From NCBI RefSeq assembly GCF_000204055.1, contig NW_006768864.1, positions 6,388 through 70,387 of the forward strand: a DNA stretch of 64,000 nucleotides, written 5' to 3'. The DNA comes from Melampsora larici-populina 98AG31. Its lineage: Eukaryota; Basidiomycota; Pucciniomycetes; Pucciniales; Melampsoraceae. Below, in pieces: positions 11,442 to 22,466 of this stretch; the first letter of the stretch is position 1; each line of letters starts with the position of its first letter. The notes under the pieces were generated by a model that worked only from the letters and a program-made list of their open reading frames with translations, did not search any database and was not told where the DNA came from. The position numbers and the translations under genes were made by a program.

Positions 11442-12257
11442 TTAAACACATGGGGCATCGGTCTCGTCTGCCAGTTTCTTGCTGGAATCATACACAAATA
11501 GAGATAAAGAACAAGTCCTTTCATCATGAACGTCCACCACCCAAGGACGTTCATCTTGGCGGGCTTCATCCTTGTCTAGTTTGGCTGGATCCTTGCTGGT
11601 AGCTGAATTTTTGGCATAGGTTGCGGGTGTTAAAACATGGAACATATTAAGTTTCTGGAAAGATCCTCATGTGAAAAGGTGAAGGTAAACAAACCAATGA
11701 CTGTTCCGCTTTGATATTGTCCAGCACGCTCAGATGATCTGTGACCAAATGCTCTCATAGTACCTTGCGGCTTGCTGGGCGGTACCATCTTGACTGCATG
11801 ATTTTGCTTGATTACACGCAGGGCTTCAGAGTGTTGCTGCATGATCTTGATAGCCCTTCAAAAGTCTTTCCAAAGTTTCACTTCTGCAGGGTCATTGCTG
11901 GCGTGGTCCTGCAGCAAGAATTGTCAGCCATGTGAATACAACATAAAGCTTGAGGGACTTGACCACTTTGTTGAACCTAGCAACACATATAAGCTTGTTT
12001 CCAGCCAGATTCACAAGTAGAACAGTTCCATAGGTAACTACTTGCTCTTTCCCGTTCCCAAATTGAGGAACTTGGAAAACATCACAGTCCTCTGGCAAGC
12101 CAAACCGGTCTTTGATTCCTGCTTTAATTCTTTGACTGACACATTCTCTTTGAACATCCTGGACTGGATCCTGTTTGGCATTGTGTTGTTCAGCCTTCTT
12201 CCTCTTTTGGCACTCCGCAAGCTTTTGCTTTCTGAGGTCTGATACTGGTTTTGGCAT
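11442..12257 (-). CDS. Unknown protein starting MPKPVSDLRKQK, copy 1
   Basis: The first exon opens with ATG at 12257 and encodes a basic, Gln/Lys-rich N-terminus, then IKAGIKDRFGLPEDCDV and a beta-rich block YGTVLLVNLAGNKLICVARF. After an intron near 11930, exons continue through AVKMVPPSKPQGTM, YQSGTVIGLFTFTFSHEDL and a charged end at 11442. A second copy starts at 40363 in the opposite orientation with the same ~860-bp leader, so the gene travels with a repeat. It might be the N-terminal half of an alpha-kinase-type protein whose C-lobe lies convergently at 10800-11340; that is a weak inference from proximity. Function unknown. Confidence 0.5.
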
Positions 12258-13352
12258 CTACGTAAAAAAACATTGTTTTGATTAGTGGAATGCTCATCAA
12301 AAAATCAAGATTTCTTAATTTGTGTGGGGATGCAATGAAATAATGAATAAAGTGAATAAACAATGAGTGATTAAATATTTGATGGATTGAATGATTGAGT
12401 ATGAATGACATGAATATATAAATTTATGAATAATTGTTTGAAGAAATGATTGATAAAGTAATTTCTTGAGGATTGAAATCAGGAAGCACCAAGATACATT
12501 TAGCAAAGGGTTAGGCTGGTAGTTGGGGGTCCCCTCGGTCACTTGCCCTGCCCTTCACGAGACATAAACATCTCTGCATGTATCTCAAGTACTTCCGTCT
12601 TCCATGAGTCAATGTGAATAACCTTGAGCTGTAAATCTTTTGAAATAAGTGAATTTGCATTAATGAATAATTGTTTGAAGGAATGATTGATAAAGTAATT
12701 TCTTGAGGATTGAAATCAGGAAGCTCTGAGATACATTTAGCAAAGGGTTAGGCTGGTAGTTGGGGGTCCCCTCAGTCACTTGCCCTGCCCTTCACGAGAC
12801 ATAAACATCTCTGCATGTATCTCAAGTACTTCCGTCTTCAATAATTGTTTGTGAGTAAATCATGAGTGGTAAATGTTTTGAATTATATGAGTCTTCTTTT
12901 GCGATGAATGGAACAGATGTTTGAGAAATATTGATTGATTTATTAATCTACATTCAATTATTATCGGCTTCTTGTGGATTCTTCAAGGTTCTATTTCTTC
13001 TTGAGGATATAATATTTCTTCTTATATGTTCTGTATTGATCTTGGTGAAGTCAGGAACAAATGGGAAGACAAAGGAAGAACATGGATTACCTTGGTTGAT
13101 TCAACAAATTGAAGAAAGCGGACAGAACAGATTTCAAGAATAATAAGATCAGAAGAATCAAATAACAAAGGACTCGTTAAATGCTTCCACTCAAATGGTG
13201 GCTGAGTTGTGGTCAGCCATTACCCAATGTATACACATGTAGCCTTACACCTTACATTTGATATGTTTACATATCTCACATGTCAACATATGGTTCACAC
13301 AGAGATTGTACCACGGGAAGGTTCATTACTCAAGAACCAATCGTAGTTGACA
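12258..13352 (-). repeat. Leader of repeat X, copy 1
   Basis: About 1.1 kb upstream of the MPKPVSDLRKQK start codon that matches, in inverse orientation, 39495-40362. The outer edge of both copies is TGTCAACTA; beyond it the flanks differ. It may be an LTR or a transposon 5' region. This copy contains an internal duplication (12426-12602 and 12663-12839) that the other copy lacks. Confidence 0.7.
12426..12839. repeat. 177-bp direct duplication inside repeat X
   Basis: 12426-12602 and 12663-12839 are nearly identical (both start ATGAATAATTGTTTGAA and end at CTTCCGTCTTC), a 237-bp period. The copy of the repeat at 39.5-40.4 kb has this segment only once. Confidence 0.8.
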
Positions 13353-13360
13353 TGTAGTTA

Positions 13361-14030
13361 CCGGGGCCTAGACTGTCTTAGGCCCCGGCCCGACCTTCTC
13401 CAAGGTAAGGCCACCTGGCAATGAGGTGGCCTTACTGATCAATCGAATGGGCCACCCAATTCCTAGGTGGCCTTACCTTAAAAGTAAGGCCACCTAGGAA
13501 TTAGGTGGCCCCTCCATTGCACGATCACTCAGTGATCGTGCAATGGAGGAATCCAGGGCCGAGGCCGCAGCTTGGCCCTGGACCAATGCGCAATGCCATC
13601 GCACTATCACTGAGTGATAGTGCGATGGCACGGCCACCTAATTCCTAGGTGGCCTTACCTTAAAAGTAAGGCCACCTAGGAATTAGGTGGCCCCTCCATT
13701 GCACGATCACTCAGTGATCGTGCGATGGAGGAATCCAGGGCCAAGGCCGCACCTCGGCCCTGGACCGATCCGCAATGCCATCGCACTATCACTCAGTGAT
13801 AGTGCGATGGAGGGGCCACCTAATTCCTAGGTGGCCCCTCCATCGCACGATCACTCAGTGATCGTGCAATGGAGGAATCCAGGGCCAAGGCCGCAGCTCG
13901 GCCCTGGACCGATCCGCAATGCCATCGCACTATCACTGAGTGATAGTGCGATGGCACGGCCACCTAATTCCTAGGTGGCCTTACTTTTAAGGTAAGGCCA
14001 CCTGGCAATTAGGTGGCCTGATCGGTCACC
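13361..14030. repeat. Tandem palindrome modules, cluster 1
   Basis: A GC-rich block made almost wholly of hairpins. It opens with CCGGGGCCTA...TAGGCCCCGG. About three modules of 145-190 bp follow, each combining (i) GGCCACCTAATTCCTAGGTGGCC-type palindromes, some with CCTTACCTTAAAAGTAAGG cores, (ii) CATTGCACGATCACTCAGTGATCGTGCAATG-type palindromes, and (iii) CCAGGGCC...GGCCCTGG pairs. The 20-base limit prevents full display; the arms of (ii) are over 13 bp. A relative lies inverted at 35284-35645. No coding capacity. Confidence 0.8.
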
Positions 14031-14095
14031 CACCAATATTCTTTGTGCTCAAATGTGTTTTCAAAACTAAAATTCCAGTAAAAAAAGTTAAATTT

Positions 14096-14538
14096 NNNNN
14101 NNNNNNNNNNNNNNNNNNNNNNNNNNNNNNNNNNNNNNNNNNNNNNNNNNNNNNNNNNNNNNNNNNNNNNNNNNNNNNNNNNNNNNNNNNNNNNNNNNNN
14201 NNNNNNNNNNNNNNNNNNNNNNNNNNNNNNNNNNNNNNNNNNNNNNNNNNNNNNNNNNNNNNNNNNNNNNNNNNNNNNNNNNNNNNNNNNNNNNNNNNNN
14301 NNNNNNNNNNNNNNNNNNNNNNNNNNNNNNNNNNNNNNNNNNNNNNNNNNNNNNNNNNNNNNNNNNNNNNNNNNNNNNNNNNNNNNNNNNNNNNNNNNNN
14401 NNNNNNNNNNNNNNNNNNNNNNNNNNNNNNNNNNNNNNNNNNNNNNNNNNNNNNNNNNNNNNNNNNNNNNNNNNNNNNNNNNNNNNNNNNNNNNNNNNNN
14501 NNNNNNNNNNNNNNNNNNNNNNNNNNNNNNNNNNNNNN
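14096..14538. other. Assembly gap (443 N)
   Basis: Run of undetermined bases between the palindrome cluster and AT-rich repeats. Palindromic DNA probably broke the assembly here. Frames spanning it are meaningless. Confidence 0.99.
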
Positions 14539-14599
14539 TATATATTGCAACATTTCAATTAAAACATGTTTGAAAGGTTTGTCCAATATTTTTGGCTTT

Positions 14600-15060
14600 T
14601 GTTAACAAAAAAAAACTACATATTGAAACAATTGTCTGCCTATTGTTAAAGAAATAAATATATACAGTCTGACCTGCGCAAATGCATACCCGCGCAACTG
14701 CATAACCCGTGATAATGCATAGAAAAAACCTACATTTTGATACCTTTTACTGCCAAATTTGACAATGGAATTGAATAACCCGTCAAAATGCATAGCAAAA
14801 CTACGTATTGAAACAATTGTCTGCCTATTGTTAAAGAAATAAATATATACTGGAAGAGTTGCATCAAAATGTGATTGAAAGCATTGTTCGGTAGTATATT
14901 TTGGTAATATACTCAATTTATGTATTCTTTTGTTAATGAAAAAAAAATTATATTATGGATCGGTTTGAGTAAGATGTGTTTGAAATTTTTTTGGTTGAGA
15001 TACTCATCATCCCAACTGTTTTTTTTCCTTTTGTTAATGAAAAATAAATTGAAACAGACT
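14600..15060. repeat. AT-rich repeat with duplicated segment and pogo-like end
   Basis: 14613-14665 and 14798-14850 are near-identical copies of a 53-bp segment containing TTGAAACAATTGTCTGCC. Between them lies a fragment starting TA-CAGTCTGACCTGCGCAAATG at 14665, which looks like the terminus of a pogo/Tigger-type Tc1-mariner element (CAG start after TA). The block resembles, in inverse orientation, 34750-35090 (TTTCTTTAACAATGGACA and CATTAACAAAA motifs). Confidence 0.5.
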
Positions 15061-15063
15061 CAT

Positions 15064-15949
15064 TCATCAGATATTTTTGCTGGCATGTTGGTGTGTAGTT
15101 GGTGATGGAGACAGAAGGTGATTTGATGAGGATTGCAGAAGATTGAGGACGGTCGAAGAAGATTCAGGATAATCAAAGAAGATTGAGGACGGTCAAAGAA
15201 GATCAAGGACGGTTGACAAAGATTGAGGAAGATCGAGGACAGTTGACAAAGAAATAAGAAGATTGAGGACGGTTGAAGAAGAAAGAAGAAGTTCAAGGAC
15301 GGTCGACGAAGAAAGAAGAAGATCGAGGACAGTTGACAGATATTGAGGAAGATCAAGGACGGTTGACAAAGATTAAGGAAGATCGAGGACAGTTGACAAA
15401 GAAATAAGAAGATCGAGGACGGTTGACAAAGATTGAGGAAGATCGAGGACAATCGAAGAGGATTGATGATGATGAAAGAGGTTTTGGAGGAGAGCGAGAC
15501 AGGAAGCAGGTACTTTGAAGCTCTTGAGACTGATGGTAGAATGTCTCCGATCGGAGGTGTTGATACCTGTGAGACCGAGCTTGTAGCTAGTTGGCCAACA
15601 TGTGGTTTTTGGCTGCAGTAGAATCTAACATTGGTGTTTGAATTGTACAGTTTGAGAAATGTATTTTTTGGTTTTTGGTTTTTGGTTTTTGGTTTTTTGA
15701 TTTTTTGATTTTTGGTGTTGCTGGTACTTTTTGTCGAAAGGTGACAATGCGATGAAAACAGTGTTGACCACTGGAAATTTGGGCAAAAAGGGGTTTCTGC
15801 CATGACTTTTACCCCAGTACAGGGGTTTTATCCCTGTATTTGAGTATTTTCTGTAGTTTTGTCTTTGATTTTTGAATTTCGCACCCGGGGATTGTGATTT
15901 TTGATTTTTGAAATTTTGCATTGTCACTTTGGAACGTCTCGCATTCCGT
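15064..15949 (-). mobile_element. Truncated integrase-transposon 5' end, copy 2
   Basis: On the minus strand this starts ACGGAATGCGAGACG at 15949 and runs through the same AT-rich leader and GATTGAGGACGGTTGAC-type minisatellite as the copy at 22467-23388, with high identity. It reaches the start codon and first eight codons of the integrase gene (MPAKISDE, ATG at 15086) and then breaks off at about 15064. So it is a 5' fragment only. The long frame through its minisatellite is not a gene. Confidence 0.75.
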
Positions 15950-15964
15950 AGATGTTCAACATAT

Positions 15965-16115
15965 AACAAAATAACTCTAAATTAAAAATAAATAAAAAAT
16001 AAATAAAAAATAAATACATACAAAATACATACAAAAGAAATACAAAAGAAATACAAAAAAAATGAAGAATAAATAAAAAATGAATGAATACAAAATATAA
16101 AAACAAAAAAAATAG

Positions 16116-16146
<31 letters not shown>
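15965..16146. repeat. A-rich simple repeat ending in A31
   Basis: AATAAAAAATAAATACATACAAAA-type runs finish in an uninterrupted A31 at 16116-16146. It could be a retrotransposition poly(A) tail or microsatellite expansion beside the transposon end at 15949. Phe-rich frames on the minus strand are artefacts. Confidence 0.75.
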
Positions 16147-16147
<1 letters not shown>

Positions 16148-16329
16148 ATATGACTTAATGAAATAGATACCAAAAAAACAATACACTTGGATGCCCCCCC
16201 CAATGAAAAGGGCACACAAGGACTGCCTCTGAGGCAAAATTTGGCCGTTGCCGTTGCCTCGGATCGGAGCCTTGGATAGAGCTTCCCTTGGGGTCAAAAT
16301 CCGGGGTCTCCTTAGATTTTCACATCCAA

Positions 16330-17270
16330 GTTAAATTGGCTGGCTGTGCAGTGACAATAGTCACTAAACTGCCTGATGTAAAAGAGATCAATCAGTCTGT
16401 TTTGTGATCAAAGAGATCCAAACATAGTCAGATCTCCTATCTTGCTCAATGCGTGTCTTATCATGCCAATCTACCAGTTAGTATGCCTGCTCTCATGGTC
16501 AATAGATAATGTGGCAGTGCTTTGGAGAGCTTATTTATAGCTACTTGAGCAATTGCTTTGGGTGAATCATGTGGAACAGTAGATAAAATCAATTGAAGAT
16601 TATTAAGTGATTGTAATGAAACTAAACATGATTAAGTGGAGATCCTTGAGAAGACTGTTCAGATATGTGACGTACATGCTCAGCTTGCTGGGTCAACTCA
16701 TTGGGTTCCTTTGTGATTCAACATTGGTTTTGAGGTTGAAATCAAAAGTTTTGGAAGGAATCCAGTCTCCAGAGCCCCTGTATACAGGGGGAGATTTGAT
16801 ACTTCCAGATAAATGGGCTGCCCCAGAAAAAAGATCAGCATGCCTCCAAAGAGCAATCAAGATTCCTTGAGGGGGCTCATTAGTATTGGCATCCTCCTCT
16901 GATCTTCTAATTGTCCCATAGATTGAATAGCCATGGCCAGCTGTGATAGCATAACCTAGTTTGGGAAAAAGAAACTACTTGTTCACAACATTTTGTCCAA
17001 GAATGTATGCAGAAGCATACAACATTAAATTTCCACCATCCCAATAGTAATTTACTTCAGTACCAACAGATGTATGTCTGCCTGCACACATTTATCACAG
17101 AGCGGTGTCAACAACAGTTCAAGATGGATAGAAGTCAAAAACACTTACCCACCAAGAGTGAATTCTTGGCCAGCTCTTTGATAGTTTTTGCACCCGGAGG
17201 AGACAGGGAGTGATCCAAAATCACCTTCAAACATTTCATTGCTACACGGCTGGAAGGTCTTGATCAAGAT
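16330..17270 (-). pseudogene. Unassigned decayed multi-exon gene
   Basis: Long open stretches without a start codon show an old coding region on the minus strand. About 17262-17165 encodes VAMKCLKVILDH and SPPGAKTIKELAKNS and ends at a GTAAGT donor. After an intron the next exon reads RHTSVGTEVNYYWDGGNLM and AYILGQNVVNK, then an in-frame TAG, then KLGYAITAGHGYSIYGTIRR and about 60 more codons to a stop near 16690. A further open block at about 16590-16445 encodes TVPHDSPKAIAQVAINKLSK. I do not recognise the family. Stops and missing ends mark it as dead. Confidence 0.45.
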
Positions 17271-17807
17271 TCAAGATGTTTTGTTTTGCCAAAGGATTTT
17301 GGATGGGAAGTGTTCATTGAGGTCACACTTTGTGACAGTGTCCTGTCACAGGTTGATTTGGGTTGGGAGCTGATAGTTGTAGACTGGATCTACCACTAAG
17401 CCTTGACAATCAGTGCCAAGCCGCATTAGGGTGTGACCAGTGCTGCCCAAGGGCTTATAGGTTGGGAAAATCCGATGTTATGTACCTCCCTAAATGAATG
17501 AGGGAAAGATGAAAAGAGGAGAAAATAATTACTGTACTAAATCCATATTCAACAGCCTGAAAAGGCACCTGTGGCTACTGGACAGTTCGAACATAAGCCG
17601 ATGTGAAGTGTGTAATTATTGTCGGCCAATAGTTGAGATCCCCCTTCCGACGCGGCCAACACGTTGGATCCGACACTGATCTCCAATGAAATTCTTCAAT
17701 AAATTCCGTCACAGCCTGCGGCTCCATAGATATGAACAGATATGAACACCTACTAAATGTGAATCAATCGAAATCGTGTACCCAGATATGGAAGACAAAG
17801 TGACGGC

Positions 17808-17875
17808 ACATTCACATACCTGTGAATGGGATTCACAACAACGTGAACTTAGTTCACATGTATGTGAATCACATT
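17808..17875. repeat. Isolated TTCACA/TGTGAA cluster
   Basis: Three or four inverted half-site pairs (ATTCACATACCTGTGAAT, ATTCACAACAACGTGAAC, GTTCACATGTATGTGAAT) at ~20-bp spacing, the same motif as the arrays around KDZ copy 1. It may be a footprint of a related element. Confidence 0.65.
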
Positions 17876-18489
17876 CAGCATCCATCCCGAATGATCATTA
17901 ATAATGGAAATGGCAAAAGCCTCCCAGTATATCCCTGTGACAACCACCATATCTGAATCAATTAAATTCACGTGAATACTGTTATGACCTTATGCGTACA
18001 AGGCTTTTTCCATATGCTTATACATGGATGCCTATTATCTCCATTGTCGTGCGCACTAGTTGTTGTGATCCTTACTTAGCAATTCATATAGTAATCCCAG
18101 AGGATCCTCAAACCTCTCTTTCATCTCTCACTCAAGTCATATCAGGTAGATACGATTGTTCAGGAAGCCTTACTCATTTGTCAACGCAGATTGGCTAAAG
18201 GTACGAGATCAACCGAAATCAGAAATGTCACCAGTTTCTGAACAAATCTGCAGATAGGATAGAGGCTACCCTTCAATTTCCTCGAACAATCATCACTACA
18301 TCTTCTCAACTCATAGGCTCAAGCTGGATGATACACAGGTTAGTAAACTCTCATTTCAGCTCAACCAATTTCTGTGATGGATCATCCAATTGTGATATCC
18401 TTCCAATTTGGACCTCCAGACTTTGGTTGAGCACTCATTTCATTCATTTTTTGATCATCAAACACCATGCCCGTGTGGTGTTTGCTCAT

Positions 18490-18546
18490 CGACGAGCGCA
18501 CACGAGTCGCCTTTGTGCCTCAATGGGAATTCGTGTGCGCTCGTCG
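18490..18546. repeat. Perfect 16-bp GC-rich inverted repeat
   Basis: CGACGAGCGCACACGA at 18490-18505 and its exact reverse complement at 18531-18546, separated by 25 bp. The GC content is far above the flanks, so it may be a small inserted foldback element. Confidence 0.6.
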
Positions 18547-18639
18547 TCGGGCGACTGCCACAAGGACATGGTGAAAGCTAAAATATTGACTACAACTTGA
18601 TACAACTTATTCAATCGACTCTTAAGAATCAAGCTCATC

Positions 18640-19982
18640 AACTTCAAAGGAAAACCCATTTAAGAGCATAGAACGAAATCGATCAACTCATCGATTGAAC
18701 ATAGAACTCATCCTTCCAGATCTACCTCTAAATCATGAACCATTACCTTCACCTAATTATTATCCATTCACAACTTTAACTAAACCAATGCATCATCCTG
18801 GAATCTTTTTACTCAAATTACATTCTCCACCTGATAATCGACTTGATCAACAATTCATTGAGCTTATAACCAATTCGGGATCTCCTCTTAGGTCTTACCT
18901 GCTCTTTCAGATGTTGAAAGAGAATTTAGAGCTTCTGGTATCAATAATCTCGCATCGGCCAATAGATCTAGTTCAGGTTGGTTCTTCATCACTTTGTTCT
19001 TGTCCTCAGGAGTGATACCAGAAGTTGAAGTTGAAGAAAAACATAATCCAAGAAGAATCAGCTGGCAAACTCATCAACACTGATCCTCACAATCATGTTA
19101 TCAAAGATCATACCAAAGATCTGATCAACATTCTTGTCAACTCTCAGCTCCAGCTCCAGGTCAATTAGGTCACGGTTGTAATGTGGGTGGTTTGCCTACT
19201 ATCCCTGCTATTGAAAGTACTCATTGATTATACTATAATTTCACTATTTTTGGATGCTTTCTTTTTTCACAAATGATCTTCATACTCATCCTCACAAAGC
19301 CCCTATGCAACTTCAACTCCTGTAACTCTTTTCTTCATCTACTTTGTGATTGTGTCATCTCTTCTTTTTACACTTACCTTTTTTTCATTACCAGTTTGGC
19401 ACTGAAATTGGTTATGGGAATTGGGGTTTGATTTGTGTGTAATTCAACTGATCCCTCTTCAAATGATAAAAATCAAACAAGATTGAACAAACTTTAGCCA
19501 TTCCATTAGTTAATTGTGATAAACCTTCAGATACAATTGACGCTTGTATGAAATCTTTGTGGGGTGAATTGAAGTTGAGTTTTATATTTTTATTGGACCT
19601 TGATTGAATTGTTAAAATATCATTCAATCATCTTGACCAACATTTTATTCATGTTTTTGTTTCTTGAAGGACATTACATAGGTTTGAATCCCATCCATCA
19701 CCTAATGTTCCTGTGATTTCATAAGCTGATTTTTGGAATAATCATAATCTCAATCATGACACACTTCCAACTCTGTTTTTAGTTGTATTTCAATTGGGAT
19801 ACAAGGCCTTTGGCACTTTAATCAAATCAACTGAAATCTACACCAATGAGTATCAAATCTACTATCTTCAATCACCGTGTAACTGGTTGACTCTACCCAA
19901 GGAGAAACCAATACTTCAGCTAATGGAGGAGAATCCAGTGTGTAGTGTATCACATAGAAAGGATGCCATCTGCATGATATGA
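18640..19982 (+). pseudogene. Unassigned degraded coding region
   Basis: Several open blocks in changing frames: 18695-18895 (Pro-rich, ending LITNSGSPLRS), about 18900-19075 in another frame (ALSDVEREFRASGINNLAS, then SSGWFFITLFLSSG), and 19700-19982 (LGYKAFGTLIKSTEIYTNEY). The second block has a hydrophobic stretch that could be a membrane segment. No family recognised and no start or splice model I trust. 19200-19640 between the blocks shows nothing clear. Confidence 0.25.
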
Positions 19983-20485
19983 TCTCTTGAAAGCGGCGCC
20001 CGCCGCTGATGTGCTAGTTATACCTAATTGACCATACCCATTAAGTTCCCTTCACTTTATTACCTTTGTGAGATTGTTCATTGATAACAACCTATTCTTC
20101 TCTGAAATGATTTGTATGGAAAGTTTTTTTTCATTAGAAATGACTTTTTGAAGGTGTAATCGCCTCTTCTATTTCTTTCACTTCCATCACATTTTGTCTT
20201 TCAAATTCAGAAGAACTACATAATGACTGGTTGGATGTTTTTCACCTGAAGTGTTTATGAAGTGAAGGAAATAGATCTTAGGGAAAACACAGGCAGTCTG
20301 AGAAGCTATCCATCCGACAAACCTGTAGTGCCTTGATGGATGCCCAATGATGTGTCTGCAGGACGTACCTGCTTTGGTTCCAAGAAAGATCTCATTACAC
20401 CTCTGAGAGTCTTCCTCTTACAAGAAACTGTCAATGGAAACCATCTTATCAAAAATAAAAGTAGACAAAGTCAAAAGTGCTAATT

Positions 20486-20726
20486 GCTTTCCAAAGTCAG
20501 AATAATTAACAAATCAAATCATGAATCGCTCGCTTGGTCAACATAGTGTATTACTAGACATAGAAACAAGTTTGAAAGATAATAGGTTGGAAAGATGAAA
20601 CATAGGTGCTTTCAAAAGTCAGAATAGTGAACAAATCAAATCATGAATCGCTCGCTTGGTCAACATAGTGTGTTACTAGACATAGAAACAAGTTTGAAAG
20701 ATCATATGTTGGAAAGATGAAACATA
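20486..20726. repeat. Tandem duplication, 119-bp copies
   Basis: 20486-20604 and 20608-20726 match at nearly every base (both contain GAATCGCTCGCTTGGTCAAC). The second copy abuts the 3' end of the TET-like pseudogene, so the repeat lies in its former 3' flank. Confidence 0.85.
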
Positions 20727-20731
20727 AAAAA

Positions 20732-22122
20732 TCACCTACATTGTTTCTTCTTTAATCGGTCAAGAGTCTCTTGGGCTTTGATTTTGCTAAGATACATCCG
20801 ATACAAAAACAAGGCACTACCAAAATACTTGGGAGAAGGGATATTCAATGTCTTGTAGCACTTCAATTCCCAAGGAAGTGGGACTTGATTTTTATAGCTT
20901 TGTATAGAGCCACCCATAGAAACCCCCATTCTCTCATACTTGATGTTTATTTGTACTGCAGTGCCAATGCGAGTAAATTCTCCGGACGGTTCGAAGCACT
21001 CCCGGGTACAATGGAGATCTTTGCTACCTCGCCACAAGATCTCCGTTATGCGATTACAAGTTGAAAAATTGACTTCACAGTTCAAATCAGGCCACCAGAA
21101 CTCGCCACCTTTTATATCACATCCTTTCAATGCAAGTTCGCCCGTCTTCTTGTAGATTGAAAAAAATACCATAAGACCATCTGGAAGAATAGTTGTCTTG
21201 ATGCGGGATACTGGTGAATGCGTCACTTGTAAAGGTGAAATTTCCAGCAAAGCTCTATTCCTTTTGACTTTGTTTTAAATGAGTCAGTTGAGAAAAACTA
21301 AGTAATTTGAGGTCTTTCAAGTGTTCTTGAGCTTCTTCAAATAAGGATTTGGAAAGTGATTTAAAATATTGCGCATAAATATGTTCAACTTTGGGGCATC
21401 GACATACACATCGTCTCCAGCAGTGGATGAGCAACTTGCGGCTGGATTGAACCCTCTTACAAGGACAATAACCACCTATACAATCAAAAGATTCAAAAAT
21501 AAAGATACATCCAAAAGGGCTAAGAATAACAAGAGAAGAGAAGAATAAAATTTATACAAAAAGAATGAGAGACTGACCACCAATTTCCCCAGTATAATAA
21601 GCTTTGCAATAACCCACAGCTCCCATGTAACCTCTCAACATTGCACAATTAGACTTGACAGGATTACTGTGCTTGCGCTCATTACGTAAATAAGTAGAAA
21701 TGAATTCAAGCTCAAGAAGTTTGGATTGGAACATGGAAGTGAAAGGAGTTTGGCGGACTACAGCAACTAATTTGCAATTTCTTTTGTTGAGAAGCACCCA
21801 AACTGGCGAAACTTCAAGTTTAAAAGGCTTTCTTAAAGGTCCATTGAGATATTGCTTTGGTTTTGGTTGATCTTCCACTCTAACAAGGTGAAACTTTTGG
21901 TGTGGTTTACTCGGATCATTCAATATCTTGATCAAATCTCAATTTTGACGAGCGGCATTCTTCAATCTTTTGCGCTCACAATCAGGCTGCAAAGTTTCAC
22001 TATCAGCCGATTTCAATGACGCAAGAGAGAGAAATTATACATTCATCCGCACTCGTCTTTGAAGGTGCATACCGCGCTTTTTGTTGCTTGGCTTTGGTGC
22101 GATGATGTCCATGGCGTCCCAT
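20732..22122 (-). pseudogene. TET/JBP-like 2OG-Fe(II) dioxygenase, inactivated
   Basis: Starts at 22122 with MGRHGHHRTKAKQQKARYAP, like the basic N-terminus of rust Tet-like proteins. After a probable intron it continues through ERKRLKNAARQN, an in-frame TGA at 21941-21939, LIKILNDP, LNKRNCKLVAVVR and NPVKSN to about 21552. The catalytic core lies at about 21260-20900: FTFTSDAF...PHQDN supplies the HxD iron motif, KKTGELAL and GGEFWWPDL the core strands, KDLHCT the distal His, and FTRIGTAVQI the Arg for 2-oxoglutarate. A one-base frame change in a T7 run (about 21175) separates the HxD block from the rest. The family oxidises 5-methylcytosine and in basidiomycetes often accompanies KDZ transposons. 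Residues are present but the frame is broken. Confidence 0.7.
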
Positions 22123-22252
22123 CGCATATAAAAAAAAAGAGTTGTTGGGGGCTTTTGGAATGGACTTGAAGAATGGGGAAGAACCCGAGCGCTTTGGAAT
22201 TCAGTACTTATCTGATTGATCGATTATGATTGACTTGTGGTTGCATTCAGGT

Positions 22253-22294
22253 GGATTGTTCTGGAACTTTTCCACAAAGGTTCCAGAACAATCC
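22253..22294. repeat. Perfect 15-bp inverted repeat
   Basis: GGATTGTTCTGGAAC at 22253-22267 and its exact reverse complement at 22280-22294, with a 12-nt loop. It lies just upstream of the short reading frame interrupted at 22467. Confidence 0.6.
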
Positions 22295-22322
22295 TTTCAC
22301 ACCATATGCTTTCCTTGCACAT

Positions 22323-22466
22323 GTCTCTAAGATCATCATGGCTAAAGAATCAACTAAAGCTAATCAACCACCTCCAAGTTCTACCACTGGCCAGCAATCT
22401 CCTGACCAGAACACATCTCAATCTCAATCCTTACACGTGATTCTTGTTGGAGGTGAATTGATTTCT
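22323..22466 (+). pseudogene. 5' end of an unknown gene cut by a transposon
   Basis: An open frame begins before 22323 and reads MAKESTKANQPPPSS and a Ser/Gln-rich stretch up to 22466, where the ACGGAATGCGAG terminus starts. The frame then runs into transposon leader. Too short and low in complexity to name. Confidence 0.35.

Noticed and set aside
14026..14605. Open frames across the first gap
   Set aside because: They consist of undetermined bases.
15977..16297. Phe-rich hydrophobic minus-strand frame resembling a membrane protein
   Set aside because: It is the translation of a poly-A and A-rich tract.
19982..20010. GCGGCGCCCGCCGC as an LTR primer-binding site
   Set aside because: The motif is a short palindrome with no adjacent LTR edge or retrotransposon coding region.
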